DNA of 64,000 bases, taken from the NCBI GenBank assembly GCA_027694045.1, contig JAQEWB010000004.1, positions 186,001-250,000 of the forward strand, given 5' to 3'. Below, piece after piece: positions 8,457 to 17,654 of the stretch. Within the stretch, counting starts at the first letter, position 1. Each line of letters opens with the position of its first letter. The notes beneath the pieces were generated by a model. It was given only the letters and a program-made list of their open reading frames with translations, searched no databases and was not told the origin of the DNA. The DNA is from Bacillaceae bacterium OF18-1A. Its GTDB lineage: Bacteria > Bacillota > Bacilli > Bacillales > Bacillaceae_G. The position numbers and the translations under genes are program-made.

Positions 8457-11324
8457 TTAATTGCTGTAAACTTCAATTTCTTGTTTATCTTGACGGAAGT
8501 TATACTTCACATCTAAAGCGTGTGCAACAATTAGTTCTTGCTCAGCTTTGTGAGCGAATGGATCGCCACCAGATGGGCTAGAACGATCTGGGCGTCCAAT
8601 GTAACCTGTTTTCACTTTATCTCCAGCTAGTTCGAACAGAATTGGAGCCATATAATGCCATGCGCCCATATTACGAGGTTCTTCTTGAACCCAAATGATT
8701 TCTTCTAAGTTTTTAAAGCGTTTAATAATAGATTGAACTTTCTCAGCAGGGAATGGGTACAACTGTTCAATACGAACGATATGAACTTCATCTAAGTTGT
8801 ACTCATGCTTACCAGACTCAACTTCAGCTGCTAAATCAATCGCCATTTTACCTGTACTTAAAACAAGGCGTTTTACTTTGTTTGGTTTCATGCCAAGGTT
8901 TTCTTGCTCTAAAGCAGGTTGGAAACGTCCTTCGCTTAACTGGCTAGCAGTTGAAAGCGTAAGTGGATGACGTAATAAACTCTTCGGCGTCATAAGTACC
9001 AATGGTCGAACAGCTTCTGTTCCTAAGATAGATGCTTGACGACGTAAAATATGGAAGTATTGTGCCGCGCTCGTTAAGTTAGCAACGGTCCAGTTGTTCT
9101 CAGCAGCTAACTGTAAGAAACGTTCTGGACGTGCACTAGAATGCTCTGGTCCTTGCCCTTCATAACCATGTGGTAATAGAAGAACTAAACCAGATTTTTG
9201 ACCCCATTTTGCTCTTCCTGCTGAAACATATTGATCAAATAATGCTTGCGCAGTATTTGAGAAGTCACCATATTGTGCTTCCCACATAACAAGAGTTTCT
9301 GGAGCAAATACGTTATAACCATACTCGTAACCAACAACTGCAGCTTCTGATAATGGACTGTTATGAACAGAGAATGAAGCATTAATATTTGGTAAACGAT
9401 GTAATGGTGAATACGTTTCATTCGTTTCTGTATCATGTAATACGATATGGCGATGGGCGAATGTACCACGCTGTGAATCTTGACCAGTTAAACGAATTGG
9501 CGTACCTTCTTGTAAAATAGAAGCGAATGCTAATGATTCAGCAAGAGCCCATTCAATTTTACCGTTCTCTTCAAGAGCATCTTTACGGCGCTCAAGAATT
9601 TTCTTCACTTTCGGATATACGTTAAATCCTTCAGGCCAAGATAATAGACCTTCATTAATTGCACGAAGTGAATCAAGCTCAACACCAGTATCAATTGGCT
9701 GAATGCCTTTTGCAACAACATCTGGCACTTTAACGTGAATCGTTGCATCGCTCGTATCAGCTGCTGGTACTTGTGCATAGTCAGATTTTAATTGTTCTTG
9801 TATAAACTGTGTAATTGTTTCAACCTCATCTGCATTTAGAACACCAGCAGCTTGTAATTGATCTGCATAAATTGCTCTTACAGTTGGGTGATTTTTAATT
9901 TTTTTGTACACTTGTGGTTGCGTAACTGCTGGGTCATCCATTTCGTTATGACCGTAGCGACGGTAACCGATTAAATCGATTAAGAAGTCTTTTTTGAACA
10001 ACGTGCGATATTGAATCGCAAGGTTAGCAGCAGCGAGACAAGCTTCCGGATCATCAGCGTTTACGTGAACAATCGGAATATCAAAACCTTTTGCAAGGTC
10101 ACTTGAATATTTAGTAGAACGAGAATCGTAGCTATCAGTTGTAAAACCAACTGCATTGTTTGCGATAACGTGAATCGTTCCGCCTGTTTGGTAAGCGTTC
10201 AATCTGCTTAAGTTCAATGTTTCAGATACAATACCTTGACCTGGGAAAGCAGCATCACCATGAACTAAAATGACGAATGATTTTGAAATATCTTGTTCTG
10301 GAAGACCAGATTTTTTACGATTTTCTTGAGCCGCACGTGCGAAGCCTTCCACAACAGGGTTAACGAACTCAAGGTGACTTGGGTTATTTGCTAATGTAAC
10401 GCGAGTGCTAACTTCTTCATTACTAACGACTTGTTCTCTACCTAAATGGTATTTTACGTCGCCAGTCCAACCGCTATTTGCTACTGCGCCATCTATTTTT
10501 GCATGTTTGAACTCAGCAAACATGTGGCTATATGGTTTTTCTAATACGTGAGCAAGTACGCTTAGACGCCCGCGGTGAGCCATACCAATCATGACATCTT
10601 CTACACCGCTCTTGGCACCTTCTAGAACAATTTCATCTAATACAGGTACAAGCATGTCAACGCCCTCGATAGAGAACCGCTTTTGCCCAACGAATGTTTT
10701 ATGCAAGAATTGCTCGAAACCTTCAACAGCTGTTAAACGTTTTAAAAGAGCAGTTCGTTTTTTATTTGATAATGGTTGACGCAATGAATTTGATTCCACC
10801 ATTTGATGCAACCAAGCGCGTTCTTCACTATCTTGTATATGTGAAAATTCATAAGCTAAAGATTTTGTATAAACGTCTTTTAATCTATGAATTACATCAA
10901 GTGCAGTGTGAATACCCTCTGGTGCATCTTGCCATACTGTTTTAGCTGGAATCGCTTTCAAATCAGCATCGCTCAGCTCGTTCATTGCTTTCTCAAGAAG
11001 AGATTGTCCATTTGCAGCATCTTCCATTGGATTGATGTGAGCCAACGTATGCCCAAAAGAACGAATCTGCTCAACAAGTTGAACGACTTTAAGAATTTTT
11101 TCGATGTTCCCTGTGTTTTGAGGAGAAGAATGTGTTGCTGTGTTGTCCCCTGTTACGACATCATCTGGAAACGAAGGAGCTCCAAAAATTTCAAAAAGCT
11201 CTTGTAATTCCGGATCAACAGAACCAGCTCCAGTTACGTAAAGATCATACTGTTCAATAACATAACCAAGGTTCGGACCATGGAACTTAGCCCAAGGGTT
11301 TGTCGTTGTAATCTTCCTCGTCAT
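8457..11324 (-). CDS. odhA: 2-oxoglutarate dehydrogenase E1 (thiamine diphosphate-dependent)
   Basis: E1 decarboxylates 2-oxoglutarate and transfers the succinyl group to the lipoyl arm of OdhB. The frame is open to 11405, but GGGAGG lies eight bases before ATG 11324. Starting there gives a 955-residue protein with the usual MTRK...[15 protein letters not shown]-terminus; the longer reading adds 27 unlikely residues. Visible family features are the thiamine diphosphate segment [18 protein letters not shown] near residue 354, the [13 protein letters not shown] segment near 450 and the transketolase-like C-terminal half. A cre-like site lies about 350 bases upstream. Confidence 0.96.
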   Translation of the reverse strand: MTRKITTTNPWAKFHGPNLGYVIEQYDLYVTGAGSVDPELQELFEIFGAPSFPDDVVTGDNTATHSSPQNTGNIEKILKVVQLVEQIRSFGHTLAHINPMEDAANGQSLLEKAMNELSDADLKAIPAKTVWQDAPEGIHTALDVIHRLKDVYTKSLAYEFSHIQDSEERAWLHQMVESNSLRQPLSNKKRTALLKRLTAVEGFEQFLHKTFVGQKRFSIEGVDMLVPVLDEIVLEGAKSGVEDVMIGMAHRGRLSVLAHVLEKPYSHMFAEFKHAKIDGAVANSGWTGDVKYHLGREQVVSNEEVSTRVTLANNPSHLEFVNPVVEGFARAAQENRKKSGLPEQDISKSFVILVHGDAAFPGQGIVSETLNLSRLNAYQTGGTIHVIANNAVGFTTDSYDSRSTKYSSDLAKGFDIPIVHVNADDPEACLAAANLAIQYRTLFKKDFLIDLIGYRRYGHNEMDDPAVTQPQVYKKIKNHPTVRAIYADQLQAAGVLNADEVETITQFIQEQLKSDYAQVPAADTSDATIHVKVPDVVAKGIQPIDTGVELDSLRAINEGLLSWPEGFNVYPKVKKILERRKDALEENGKIEWALAESLAFASILQEGTPIRLTGQDSQRGTFAHRHIVLHDTETNETYSPLHRLPNINASFSVHNSPLSEAAVVGYEYGYNVFAPETLVMWEAQYGDFSNTAQALFDQYVSAGRAKWGQKSGLVLLLPHGYEGQGPEHSSARPERFLQLAAENNWTVANLTSAAQYFHILRRQASILGTEAVRPLVLMTPKSLLRHPLTLSTASQLSEGRFQPALEQENLGMKPNKVKRLVLSTGKMAIDLAAEVESGKHEYNLDEVHIVRIEQLYPFPAEKVQSIIKRFKNLEEIIWVQEEPRNMGAWHYMAPILFELAGDKVKTGYIGRPDRSSPSGGDPFAHKAEQELIVAHALDVKYNFRQDKQEIEVYSN

Positions 11325-11671
11325 TTGTTTAAACCTCCCAATGCATATAATCCTTTTTCCATACAAAAAGGTGCATTTTGCTCTTTTCAATAATTGATGA
11401 ACCAATAATCAATGTAAATGTTTTCTTTACTCTTATGTTATTACAATAATTTACATAATACCAAACACTATTACTTATCTGTTTTGTAAAAAAACATTCA
11501 CAATAACTTATCACCCAAGTTAATCTTTCATGTTATAAAGTAAATTTACAAAAAAAGGGGGTGAGTATATTTGGTATGCCTACATTAAAAACTAAAATTG
11601 TTGCATGTAGATATATGTATAATAGTTAGAATGTTTCAATAAAAATAAGTTTGAATTATGTATATTGAAAT

Positions 11672-11685
11672 AATAAGCGCTTTCA
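11672..11685 (-). promoter_or_regulatory. cre site (CcpA operator) upstream of odhAB
   Basis: On the minus strand the sequence is TGAAAGCGCTTATT, matching the catabolite-responsive element consensus (TGWAARCGYTWNCA-like) in its core. It lies about 340 bases before the odhA start. CcpA/HPr repression of 2-oxoglutarate dehydrogenase under glucose is known in bacilli; use of this site is inferred. Confidence 0.55.
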
Positions 11686-12074
11686 TTGATATTATACAAC
11701 AATATAACGGAATATAGTATAAAAAATAAAAAATTATGAATTTATCGTAAACTTTATTTTGATAGTGTTAAATATTGAAAGGAAAATGGAGGATTTCTAC
11801 AAAAAAAGTGGCTAAACATAAAAAATGCTTCATAACGAGTGAGTTTCTATAAATATGATGAAAAACACCGTAAAACCAATAACAGACTTTGTTGAATAAA
11901 GAAGAGAATGAAATATTTTAAAAAGATAAAACAAATATGGAGATATTAAATTTTCGCAGAAAAAGGGGAGAGATATAGTAACGGCTATATACAGTGTTCC
12001 GCGTTTCGCATCAAAATAGACACACTGAAATTGAAAAGTTTCTTCTATAATAAATAGCGTGAAAGATAATTGGA

Positions 12075-12118
12075 ATATATGTAAAGGAAACTTGACGTTA
12101 AGTTTCCTTTACATATAT
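12075..12118. repeat. 19-bp perfect inverted repeat before an XRE-regulator operon
   Basis: Two 19-base arms (left ATATATGTAAAGGAAACTT) flank a six-base GACGTT loop. There is no T run, and the ribosome binding site of the XRE gene begins about 13 bases later. It could be the operator of the adjacent regulator or a 5' RNA hairpin. Confidence 0.7.
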
Positions 12119-12149
12119 ACTCAATATAAGGAAGGAGGGAGAAATTTCC

Positions 12150-12359
12150 TTGGAAAATAAAATGGTCGAATACCGAAAAAAATTTGGATTATCTCAAGAA
12201 AAATTGGCTGAGAAACTTGGCGTTTCCAGGCAAACCATTATCTCAATTGAAAAAGGGAAATACGATCCATCACTTCCGTTAGCATTTGAAATAGCGAAAA
12301 CATTTCAAACAACGATAGAACATGTATTCATTTATGAAGGGAAAGAAGAGGGGGAATAG
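12150..12359 (+). CDS. XRE-family HTH transcriptional regulator (small)
   Basis: A 69-residue DNA-binding protein that is almost entirely one Cro/C1-type helix-turn-helix: LSQEKLAEKLGVSRQTIISIEKGK (about 16-39). It resembles the short YozG-like regulators that sit beside small membrane proteins in bacilli. TTG 12150 is chosen because GGAGGGA ends eight bases upstream; an in-frame ATG at 12162 is too far from it. Only two bases separate it from the next gene, so it heads a three-gene operon. It may autoregulate through the inverted repeat at 12075-12118, which is an inference. Confidence 0.85.
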   Translation: MENKMVEYRKKFGLSQEKLAEKLGVSRQTIISIEKGKYDPSLPLAFEIAKTFQTTIEHVFIYEGKEEGE

Positions 12360-12361
12360 GG

Positions 12362-12739
12362 ATGAATTATTCACAAAAGTACTTTGTTATTATGGGAATC
12401 ATTTTTCTATTTATGAGTGGATTTATGATATTAACAGGTATAATGACGCATTCTGCACCGCCAGCTATCACTTATCCATTGCTTGGGATGATGATTATGA
12501 GTTTCTGTTTGAGTTACTTGCACCCGCAATTTAAAGAAAAAGATGAGCGAATGAAACTCATTCGTTATAAAGGGATGTTCGTGACCTTTTTTGCACTAAC
12601 AGCGTATTATCTTCTTTTCTCTATCGGTTTAAACTTAAACGTAATTACACTATCTGCAACTGAACTATTGAACATACTTATGGCACTCACAATGAGTACC
12701 GTCTTTATCTCGTTTGTTGTTTTATCAAAAAGATATTAA
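12362..12739 (+). CDS. four-helix integral membrane protein, operon partner of XRE regulator
   Basis: A 125-residue hydrophobic protein with about four membrane segments (near 8-28, 36-52, 70-90 and 98-120). A short charged cytoplasmic loop, HPQFKEKDERMKLIRYKGM, sits between the second and third. It starts two bases after the XRE gene stop. Similar XRE/membrane pairs are common in Firmicutes, where the membrane partner is often a DUF protein without a known role. I do not recognise a specific family. Confidence 0.75.
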   Translation: MNYSQKYFVIMGIIFLFMSGFMILTGIMTHSAPPAITYPLLGMMIMSFCLSYLHPQFKEKDERMKLIRYKGMFVTFFALTAYYLLFSIGLNLNVITLSATELLNILMALTMSTVFISFVVLSKRY

Positions 12740-12767
12740 GATGGAAAAGAGAAAGGAAGATTAATAT

Positions 12768-12950
12768 ATGCAAATGATGTATGCTTTTGGTATTGGGCTT
12801 GTATTATTTTTAGCCGTATTTTTATTTATTCGTAAAGACGTTCAAGGCGGGACGTTAACGAAACGAGGATTTTATAAAATGATTGGCTGTTTAGTTGTTA
12901 TGTTTATAGCGATTATCGTGATGATCGTGTTAATAAATCAGTCACTGTAG
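12768..12950 (+). CDS. small two-helix membrane protein
   Basis: A 60-residue protein with two hydrophobic helices (about 5-22 and 39-57) joined by the charged loop RKDVQGGTLTKRGFYK. A GAAAGGAAGA site precedes the ATG. It follows the four-helix membrane protein by 28 bases and precedes a terminator, so it is the third gene of the XRE operon. No function can be assigned. Confidence 0.7.
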   Translation: MQMMYAFGIGLVLFLAVFLFIRKDVQGGTLTKRGFYKMIGCLVVMFIAIIVMIVLINQSL

Positions 12951-12963
12951 AATTGAACAACGG

Positions 12964-12988
12964 AACCTTACTTTTGTAAGGTTTTTTT
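12964..12988 (+). terminator. terminator of the XRE/membrane-protein operon
   Basis: AACCTTAC / GTAAGGTT stem with a short T loop, followed by seven T residues. Confidence 0.85.
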
Positions 12989-13086
12989 GAAAAAATAAAA
13001 AACTAAAAATTCCCACAAGAGCCATTCACTCATATATAATCTATATTATATAATCCAATAAAAATGATAGGTGAGGAGCATATTAT

Positions 13087-13449
13087 ATGAATAAAAACAC
13101 TATCTTTTTTTTATTAACATGTCTATTACTTACAGCTAGTATGATTTATATAATATGCAACAAACGAGAACAAGTACCACCTACATTAGTATGGGAGGGC
13201 GAGGATTATTACGTTACGAACGAACCTGCCAAACGAGACGAAGTCGGACAAAAACTTGGTGAAGTAACAAAGAAAATTGAAACAAGTAAAAAACCTCATA
13301 AAAATAGTGAATCTAACATACTACAAGAAAAAACAGAAGTATTTATAATGATTGAAGAAGAGGAAAATGAGCGCTCGCCATTAATTATAAAAGAGCCTCA
13401 TAGTGAAGAATATAGAATAGTAAGGCCGATGTTAAAGCAAGTATTATAA
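13087..13449 (+). CDS. small membrane-anchored or secreted protein of unknown function
   Basis: A 120-residue protein with a hydrophobic N-terminus (about 6-24) that would act as a signal anchor; there is no lipobox because the cysteine is not in an L-x-x-C context. The remainder is hydrophilic and highly charged. The ATG follows a GGTGAGGAG site. It was probably the first gene of a two-gene operon with 13617-13886: its TAA is followed within ten bases by a second ribosome binding site that is now cut off by a bcr1 element. Confidence 0.65.
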   Translation: MNKNTIFFLLTCLLLTASMIYIICNKREQVPPTLVWEGEDYYVTNEPAKRDEVGQKLGEVTKKIETSKKPHKNSESNILQEKTEVFIMIEEEENERSPLIIKEPHSEEYRIVRPMLKQVL

Positions 13450-13460
13450 TGAAAAGGAGT

Positions 13461-13616
13461 TTTATCCCGCATTAACGGGCAGTAATACTCCCACCTCAAA
13501 ATTCGGTGCATACGAGGAAGTTAGATGGGAGACAACTGCCCGTAAATGCCCGATTGGTGAGGGCTAATAATCAGTGGGGATGGACAAAACCCCCACTGAT
13601 TAAAGTTTCACTTTAT
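13461..13616 (+). repeat. bcr1 repeat (B. cereus group-specific), complete
   Basis: The element runs 156 bases from TTTATCCCGC to AGTTTCACTTTAT and has TTTAT at both ends, the target duplication known for bcr1. Internal complementarity is strong: ACGGGCAGT pairs with ACTGCCCGT, and AATCAGTGGGG pairs with CCCCACTGATT near the 3' end, so a transcript would fold into a compact structure. The repeat is a known non-autonomous mobile element of this group. Here it lies between AAAAGGAG (ending 13459) and ATG 13617. Confidence 0.92.
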
Positions 13617-13886
13617 ATGCAAACAGTAGCTTCATATCCATGGTCGCTAAGAAAAATATTTGTCTTTTTCCTTTGTTTTATTCTACCTCCTATAGGTGCT
13701 ATTTACATTTTGATGAATAGAGGAGCGCTACAAAAGAGAGAATTCATTTTATACTTACTATTTGCTGCTATTAATATATCGCTTTGGTTATCGCTTATGA
13801 TTTTTGATCGGAGCATATGGCTAGTAGCGGGACATGATGTACTTGCAGTAATGGTTATTATTGTTTCGAATATGAATAAGAAGTAA
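13617..13886 (+). CDS. small integral membrane protein whose SD is displaced by bcr1
   Basis: An 89-residue protein with three hydrophobic stretches (about 13-31, 44-60 and 68-82), resembling the small YqaE/Pmp3-like or DUF membrane proteins; the SLRKIFVFFLCFILPPIGAIYILM segment recalls the Pmp3 signature but is not decisive. The ATG starts at the base after bcr1. Removing bcr1 and one TTTAT copy restores AAAAGGAG-TTTTAT-ATG, an ideal start. An in-frame GTG at 13506 inside bcr1 could instead give a 126-residue protein with a bcr1-encoded N-terminus. Confidence 0.6.
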   Translation: MQTVASYPWSLRKIFVFFLCFILPPIGAIYILMNRGALQKREFILYLLFAAINISLWLSLMIFDRSIWLVAGHDVLAVMVIIVSNMNKK

Positions 13887-13967
13887 ACCAGCATCCTTAA
13901 AGTTGTTGGTTTTTATTTTGCTATTTATAATGAAGAAACAAATTTTTAATAGGGAGTAGTGAGCTTT

Positions 13968-14513
13968 ATGAGATGGAAGATAGGGACTTTTGAAAAAATA
14001 GAAACGAATGACCCATCTGTTGAGAAACTCATACACACATTTAAGGAACAAAACTTAAATGGTGGAGCGATTATAAGTTGTTTTAAAGTACATAATGAAA
14101 ATTTTTTCAAAGAAATACCTTATGAACTAAATAGGTACGAGCACTTTTTTAGAAGTATTTTCAACTCTGTAGATATAAGCAATAATTTAGAGGAATTAAA
14201 AATACATACATCAGAAAAATATAAGTTTCAGTTTCAATATAGAGGCGCGGTAATGCTTGATGGGAGTATTGCATTTCAAATTATAAGAGGAGGAGCATAT
14301 AAATACTTTCCAGATAGAATGGTAATCGCGAAGCAACTAGCGAGCGATGTATGCCAATACATGTTCCAAGATCGTTATGAGGATATTATAGTTTTCGAAA
14401 GTCATGCTCCTTGGACAGATTGGTTTTACGATGTTGCCTGGGATAATACTTGGATGGTATTAGATAGTAAAGAGCATACAATGTGGTTCATTTGTGCTAC
14501 GGATACGGATTAA
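13968..14513 (+). CDS. hypothetical cytoplasmic protein
   Basis: A 181-residue soluble protein rich in aromatic residues, with a distinctive SHAPWTDWFYDVAWDNTWMVLD stretch near the C-terminus. I do not recognise a family. The frame allows a GTG at 13959, but AGGGAG lies only two bases before it and eleven before ATG 13968, so the ATG is preferred. It stands alone ahead of a strong terminator. Tryptophan-rich C-termini of this sort occur in small immunity-type proteins, but that is only a resemblance. Confidence 0.6.
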   Translation: MRWKIGTFEKIETNDPSVEKLIHTFKEQNLNGGAIISCFKVHNENFFKEIPYELNRYEHFFRSIFNSVDISNNLEELKIHTSEKYKFQFQYRGAVMLDGSIAFQIIRGGAYKYFPDRMVIAKQLASDVCQYMFQDRYEDIIVFESHAPWTDWFYDVAWDNTWMVLDSKEHTMWFICATDTD

Positions 14514-14560
14514 AAGATAAAGATCCTTTTAGAAATGCTGCAAGGATCTTTATCTTTCTA
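14513..14560 (+). terminator. strong Rho-independent terminator
   Basis: A 16-bp perfect stem (AAAGATAAAGATCCTT and complement) with a 13-base loop begins at the last base of the preceding stop codon. Confidence 0.8.
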
Positions 14561-14672
14561 GAAAGAATAGAAAACAAATCATATAAATGCTATACTAAAA
14601 AATGTTTGTTATGTAAGTTTTATACTGTTATATAGTACGGGCTTACTAGAAAAAAGTAAGAGGAGAATGAAC

Positions 14673-15269
14673 GTGAACAAAGTAAAAAAATTATTGCTAC
14701 TAATGATGGTAGTAGGATTAACAGTAGGTGTTTTAGCGGGATGCGCTAATCCGAAAGATACTGCTGAAGAATTTTTAACAGCGATACAAAAAGGTGATAT
14801 AGAAAAAGCTCGTACATTTGTTGAAAGTGATAAAGATTTTAGTAAACTAAATGAAAAAGCAGATGACGCTGAAGGAAAAGAGATGCTGAGTGCCATTGCA
14901 AAAAACTTTAAATTTGAAAAGTTAGAAGAAGTATCAAAAAGTGATGACAAAGCAGAAGTAAAAGTGAAAATTACATCAGTTGATCTATCTGTTGCTATGA
15001 CAAAAGCGATGGGAGAAGTTATGCCAATGGCTTTCGCTAGTGCCTTTAGTGGAGATAAAGAGCAATCGAAAAAAACAATCGAAAAAACGATGACAGCAGC
15101 TGTAATCAAGCACTTATCCGATAAAGACGCAACAATGGCAACTCGCGAAGTGACACTAAACTTAAAGAAAAACAAAGATGGCGACTACAAAATCGTTGCT
15201 GACGACAACTTGAAAGAAGTGTTGTTTGCGAATGTGAAATCTTTTGAGAAGATGTTTGGTGGGAAGTGA
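14673..15269 (+). CDS. putative lipoprotein, DUF4878/DUF5105-like
   Basis: The N-terminus VNKVKKLLLLMMVVGLTVG is a lipoprotein signal, with lipobox LAGC placing the acylated cysteine near residue 24. The mature part starts NPKDTAEEFLTAIQKGDIEKA, a helix-turn pattern typical of NTF2-like DUF4878/DUF5105 lipoproteins, then runs as a lysine-rich alpha/beta domain. GTG 14673 is preferred because AGGAG lies seven bases upstream; the ATG at 14667 is only one base from it. It is expected on the outer face of the membrane; the role is unknown. Confidence 0.75.
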   Translation: MNKVKKLLLLMMVVGLTVGVLAGCANPKDTAEEFLTAIQKGDIEKARTFVESDKDFSKLNEKADDAEGKEMLSAIAKNFKFEKLEEVSKSDDKAEVKVKITSVDLSVAMTKAMGEVMPMAFASAFSGDKEQSKKTIEKTMTAAVIKHLSDKDATMATREVTLNLKKNKDGDYKIVADDNLKEVLFANVKSFEKMFGGK

Positions 15270-15330
15270 TTAAGTTCTTGTAAAAGAACGACATTTACAA
15301 AACGCTAGAGTGAAAATTTAAAAGTAGTAA

Positions 15331-15362
15331 AAAAGATGCTAGCATTTGCTGGCATCTTTTTT
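15331..15362. terminator. bidirectional terminator between converging genes
   Basis: AAAAGATGCTAGC / GCTGGCATCTTTT stem with T runs on both strands, placed between two converging lipoprotein genes. Confidence 0.8.
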
Positions 15363-15407
15363 ATGCAAGCTATAAAAATGTGCTTATAATCAGTAATTAT
15401 AAGTTGT

Positions 15408-16265
15408 TTATTTGCTTGTATGTACTATGTTCCAAGAAGATTCAAGTTTTTCGATGTTTGTTTCAGCTTTCGTATAATCTTCTGTAGCTGATTTTAAGAG
15501 ATATTCATAATCTAGTTCACCGTTCTCAGTATTTCCGTCAAACTGCTTCATCATTTTAAGCTGTTTCTCTAGAGAAGATTTTAAATTATTAATAGATTCA
15601 CCAATCAATTTAAATTCTTTATCAGAAAAGGCATTTGGATATTTACTAAAGTTTTTTTCAATTCTTTGTATAGTTGGATACGTGTATGTCTCAATGCTTT
15701 TAATACCCTCTTGGGCTTGCTTAATAATCTCAGCTTCAGGTGATGACTTATCAATAGAAACAAGCGTTGCTAAATTGTTATTGCTATGGTTTAAGTTCAC
15801 TTCATTTAGAATGTTGTGGAAATCATCCATTAATACAGCTTGATAAATAACGTTACCGCTTTTTATATTTTCGTTCGCTATGGTTGCTTCTTCATTTGAA
15901 AAGGAAGAAATCTTCTTTTTTACATCCATAATTTTATTCCGTAATGTTTCATTATGATTTACTAGTTTTTCATGTTCCATTCCTACTGAGACTGCTAGAA
16001 GTTGAAGGTCAGTTGCGATATCAGGGAAATCTGTAGCTTCTATCCACCCTGATTTTTGTGATGCTTCGTCGATTTTTTTAGAGACAGCATCAGCCTTCAT
16101 AATAAGGTCAGCTTTAATATCTTTTGTATTTTGTGTATCTGTTTCAGTATTTGTCGCTTTTACAATAGTAGATTGTGTCGAGGATGCTGAATTACTACAT
16201 CCGGCTATTCCTGAAGTAATAGCAAGCGCGACGAATGCGATAGAGAATTGTTTTTTATGTTTCAT
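15408..16265 (-). CDS. putative lipoprotein, mostly helical
   Basis: A 285-residue protein with a lipoprotein signal peptide: positively charged MKHKKQ, a hydrophobic core and IAGC as lipobox near residue 23. A Ser/Thr-rich linker follows, then a long helical domain (about 50-280) with heptad-like Leu/Ile spacing, and no cysteine after the lipobox. AAGGAG lies nine bases before the ATG. It should be anchored outside the membrane. Similar lipoproteins with no known role are frequent in this species group. Confidence 0.7.
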   Translation of the reverse strand: MKHKKQFSIAFVALAITSGIAGCSNSASSTQSTIVKATNTETDTQNTKDIKADLIMKADAVSKKIDEASQKSGWIEATDFPDIATDLQLLAVSVGMEHEKLVNHNETLRNKIMDVKKKISSFSNEEATIANENIKSGNVIYQAVLMDDFHNILNEVNLNHSNNNLATLVSIDKSSPEAEIIKQAQEGIKSIETYTYPTIQRIEKNFSKYPNAFSDKEFKLIGESINNLKSSLEKQLKMMKQFDGNTENGELDYEYLLKSATEDYTKAETNIEKLESSWNIVHTSK

Positions 16266-16566
16266 GTTTCATTGCTCCTTATATGTGGTTCTAAGCTGTA
16301 ATTTTAATGGGGAGTTTTGGGCGTTTACCCATTAAAATATAATAACATTATTTATTTATATTAACTATAGGATATTAGTAGCAGGAAAAAGAAAAAATTT
16401 AGTACAGAGGGATGGTCGCTTGTTACATGGATAGTATATAAGATATAGAATCTATTTAAGGAAATAAATTGGTGGAGTACGAGGTGATAAATCTTACATT
16501 TTTAAAGTTATAAATGATTTGGAAGTATGATATATTTATATAGAATATTCAATTGGAGGAAAAAAT

Positions 16567-17220
16567 ATGAAGATTGTAAAGTCAAAAAAATTATGGATTA
16601 CTTTAGCGGTAATCGTTGGATTAGTAATTTCCTATTCCATTGGCGCTAGTGGAGCCAAGGTTACTATTGAGAAAGAAAAGGTTACATATGAAGAGGCAAA
16701 AGCAAAAGCTGAAGAAAAGGAAAAAGAACTAAATTATACGAAGAGTAAGGTCAAAGATGGTATTGATGCGGAGCAAAAGAAGCTTGCTGACAAGAAAGTT
16801 GAAGTAGAAGAGACTTTGGCTCTAGTAGCTAATAAGAACCAACTAGCATCAGAAGTGGATAAACTAGGTAAAGATGTAGAGGCTAAAAAGGGAGAAGTAG
16901 GCAAGTTGGACGGAGATATCCAAGCTAAGACGAGCGAACTACAGAAACTTACAGAAGGCGTTAAAGCTAAGCAAGAAGAACCTAGAATGCTAGGTGCAGG
17001 TGAATACATCGTAGGCAAAGATATCCCTGCTGGTCGTTATAAAGCTACAGCAGTGGGGCGAGGTAGTAACTTTGTTGTATTTGACAGCAAGAGTGGTTCA
17101 GCAACGGTAAATACCATTTTAGGCAATAGCTCGGTAGGTCGTGGAGACTATACTTTCTTTACTGGTAATGGCGACATTATCAAGACAGCAGAGCAAGTTA
17201 AACTTATTCCAGTTGAATAA
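16567..17220 (+). CDS. membrane-anchored coiled-coil protein with a C-terminal surface-like beta domain
   Basis: A 217-residue protein with one N-terminal membrane helix (about 10-29). A coiled coil rich in Glu/Lys follows (about 34-135, with EEAKAKAEEKEKELNYTKSK). The compact C-terminal domain (about 143-217) begins AGEYIVGKDIPAGRYKATAV, a motif shared by many Firmicute and phage cell-surface proteins, where it forms a small beta fold. GGAGGAAAAAAT precedes the ATG. The C-terminal domain probably sits outside the cell. The role is unknown. The gene after it, another membrane protein 62 bases away, may be co-transcribed. Confidence 0.75.
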   Translation: MKIVKSKKLWITLAVIVGLVISYSIGASGAKVTIEKEKVTYEEAKAKAEEKEKELNYTKSKVKDGIDAEQKKLADKKVEVEETLALVANKNQLASEVDKLGKDVEAKKGEVGKLDGDIQAKTSELQKLTEGVKAKQEEPRMLGAGEYIVGKDIPAGRYKATAVGRGSNFVVFDSKSGSATVNTILGNSSVGRGDYTFFTGNGDIIKTAEQVKLIPVE

Positions 17221-17282
17221 ACATCGGATAAGTTTGATTGTGTAATAAATAATAAAATAAGCAACAGGAGTTAAAGAACATC

Positions 17283-17570
17283 ATGAAAAAATGGATATTT
17301 TGGGCGGTAATTTTTTACGTACATTCAGCAGTACTACTATATAAGGGAATTGACAAAATTGAAGGGTACTATATGGCTAGTGAATATAGTGAGTTAAATA
17401 AACATGTTTATGTGGGTGGAGACGCGTACAACTACATTATTAACTCGAACCTACTGACAGCGTTCTTTGTACTTAGCGCGGCATTCTTTATCGCGGGAAC
17501 TCTTTTAATTGCTACAGGATCGATTATCAAAGCTATTAAGGAAAAGCAAGTAACTGCTAATAATATATAA
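17283..17570 (+). CDS. small two-helix membrane protein
   Basis: A 95-residue protein with membrane helices at about 5-22 and 57-82, and an external loop between them rich in Tyr and Asn. The start is ATG 17283 after a GGAG sequence that is somewhat far upstream (about 12 bases). It is likely in an operon with the coiled-coil surface protein before it. No family is recognised. Confidence 0.6.
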   Translation: MKKWIFWAVIFYVHSAVLLYKGIDKIEGYYMASEYSELNKHVYVGGDAYNYIINSNLLTAFFVLSAAFFIAGTLLIATGSIIKAIKEKQVTANNI

Positions 17571-17597
17571 ATTTGATAGTGTCCCCTTTAAGTAGGA

Positions 17598-17633
17598 AGT
17601 GTAAAAGAATATGTATACATATTCTTTTACACT
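17598..17633. repeat. 36-bp perfect palindrome
   Basis: AGTGTAAAAGAATATGTA is followed directly by its exact reverse complement with no loop. There is no T tract on either side, so it is more likely an operator or cruciform-prone site than a terminator. A ribosome binding site and a 35-codon frame follow. Confidence 0.75.
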
Positions 17634-17654
17634 ATTACTTGGAGGGGATTTTTC

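Larger units (their letters stand above)
11325..12149. other. long AT-rich intergenic region upstream of odhA
   Basis: No convincing long gene is visible. The region holds the odhA leader and promoter (not located by eye), a cre-like site and a large inverted repeat just before the next operon. A 17-codon frame at 11576-11629 (MPTLKTKIVACRYMYNS) follows a GGGGGTGAG sequence by about ten bases and could encode a tiny peptide, but nothing else supports it. Confidence 0.5.

Noticed and set aside
8753..11207. several open frames opposite odhA
   Set aside because: They are antisense shadows of a well conserved gene, without ribosome binding sites.
11576..11629. 17-codon frame after a GGGGGTGAG sequence upstream of odhA
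   Set aside because: Too short and unsupported by any neighbour or repeat; noted in the intergenic entry only.
13506..13616. GTG-start extension of the small membrane protein through bcr1
   Set aside because: The extension is encoded entirely by the repeat and has no SD; kept as a hypothesis, not as the gene start.
17601..17630. TATGTATACATA as a PlcR box
   Set aside because: The PlcR consensus needs TATGNANNNNTNCATA; here the half-sites are too close together, so it is just part of the 36-bp palindrome.
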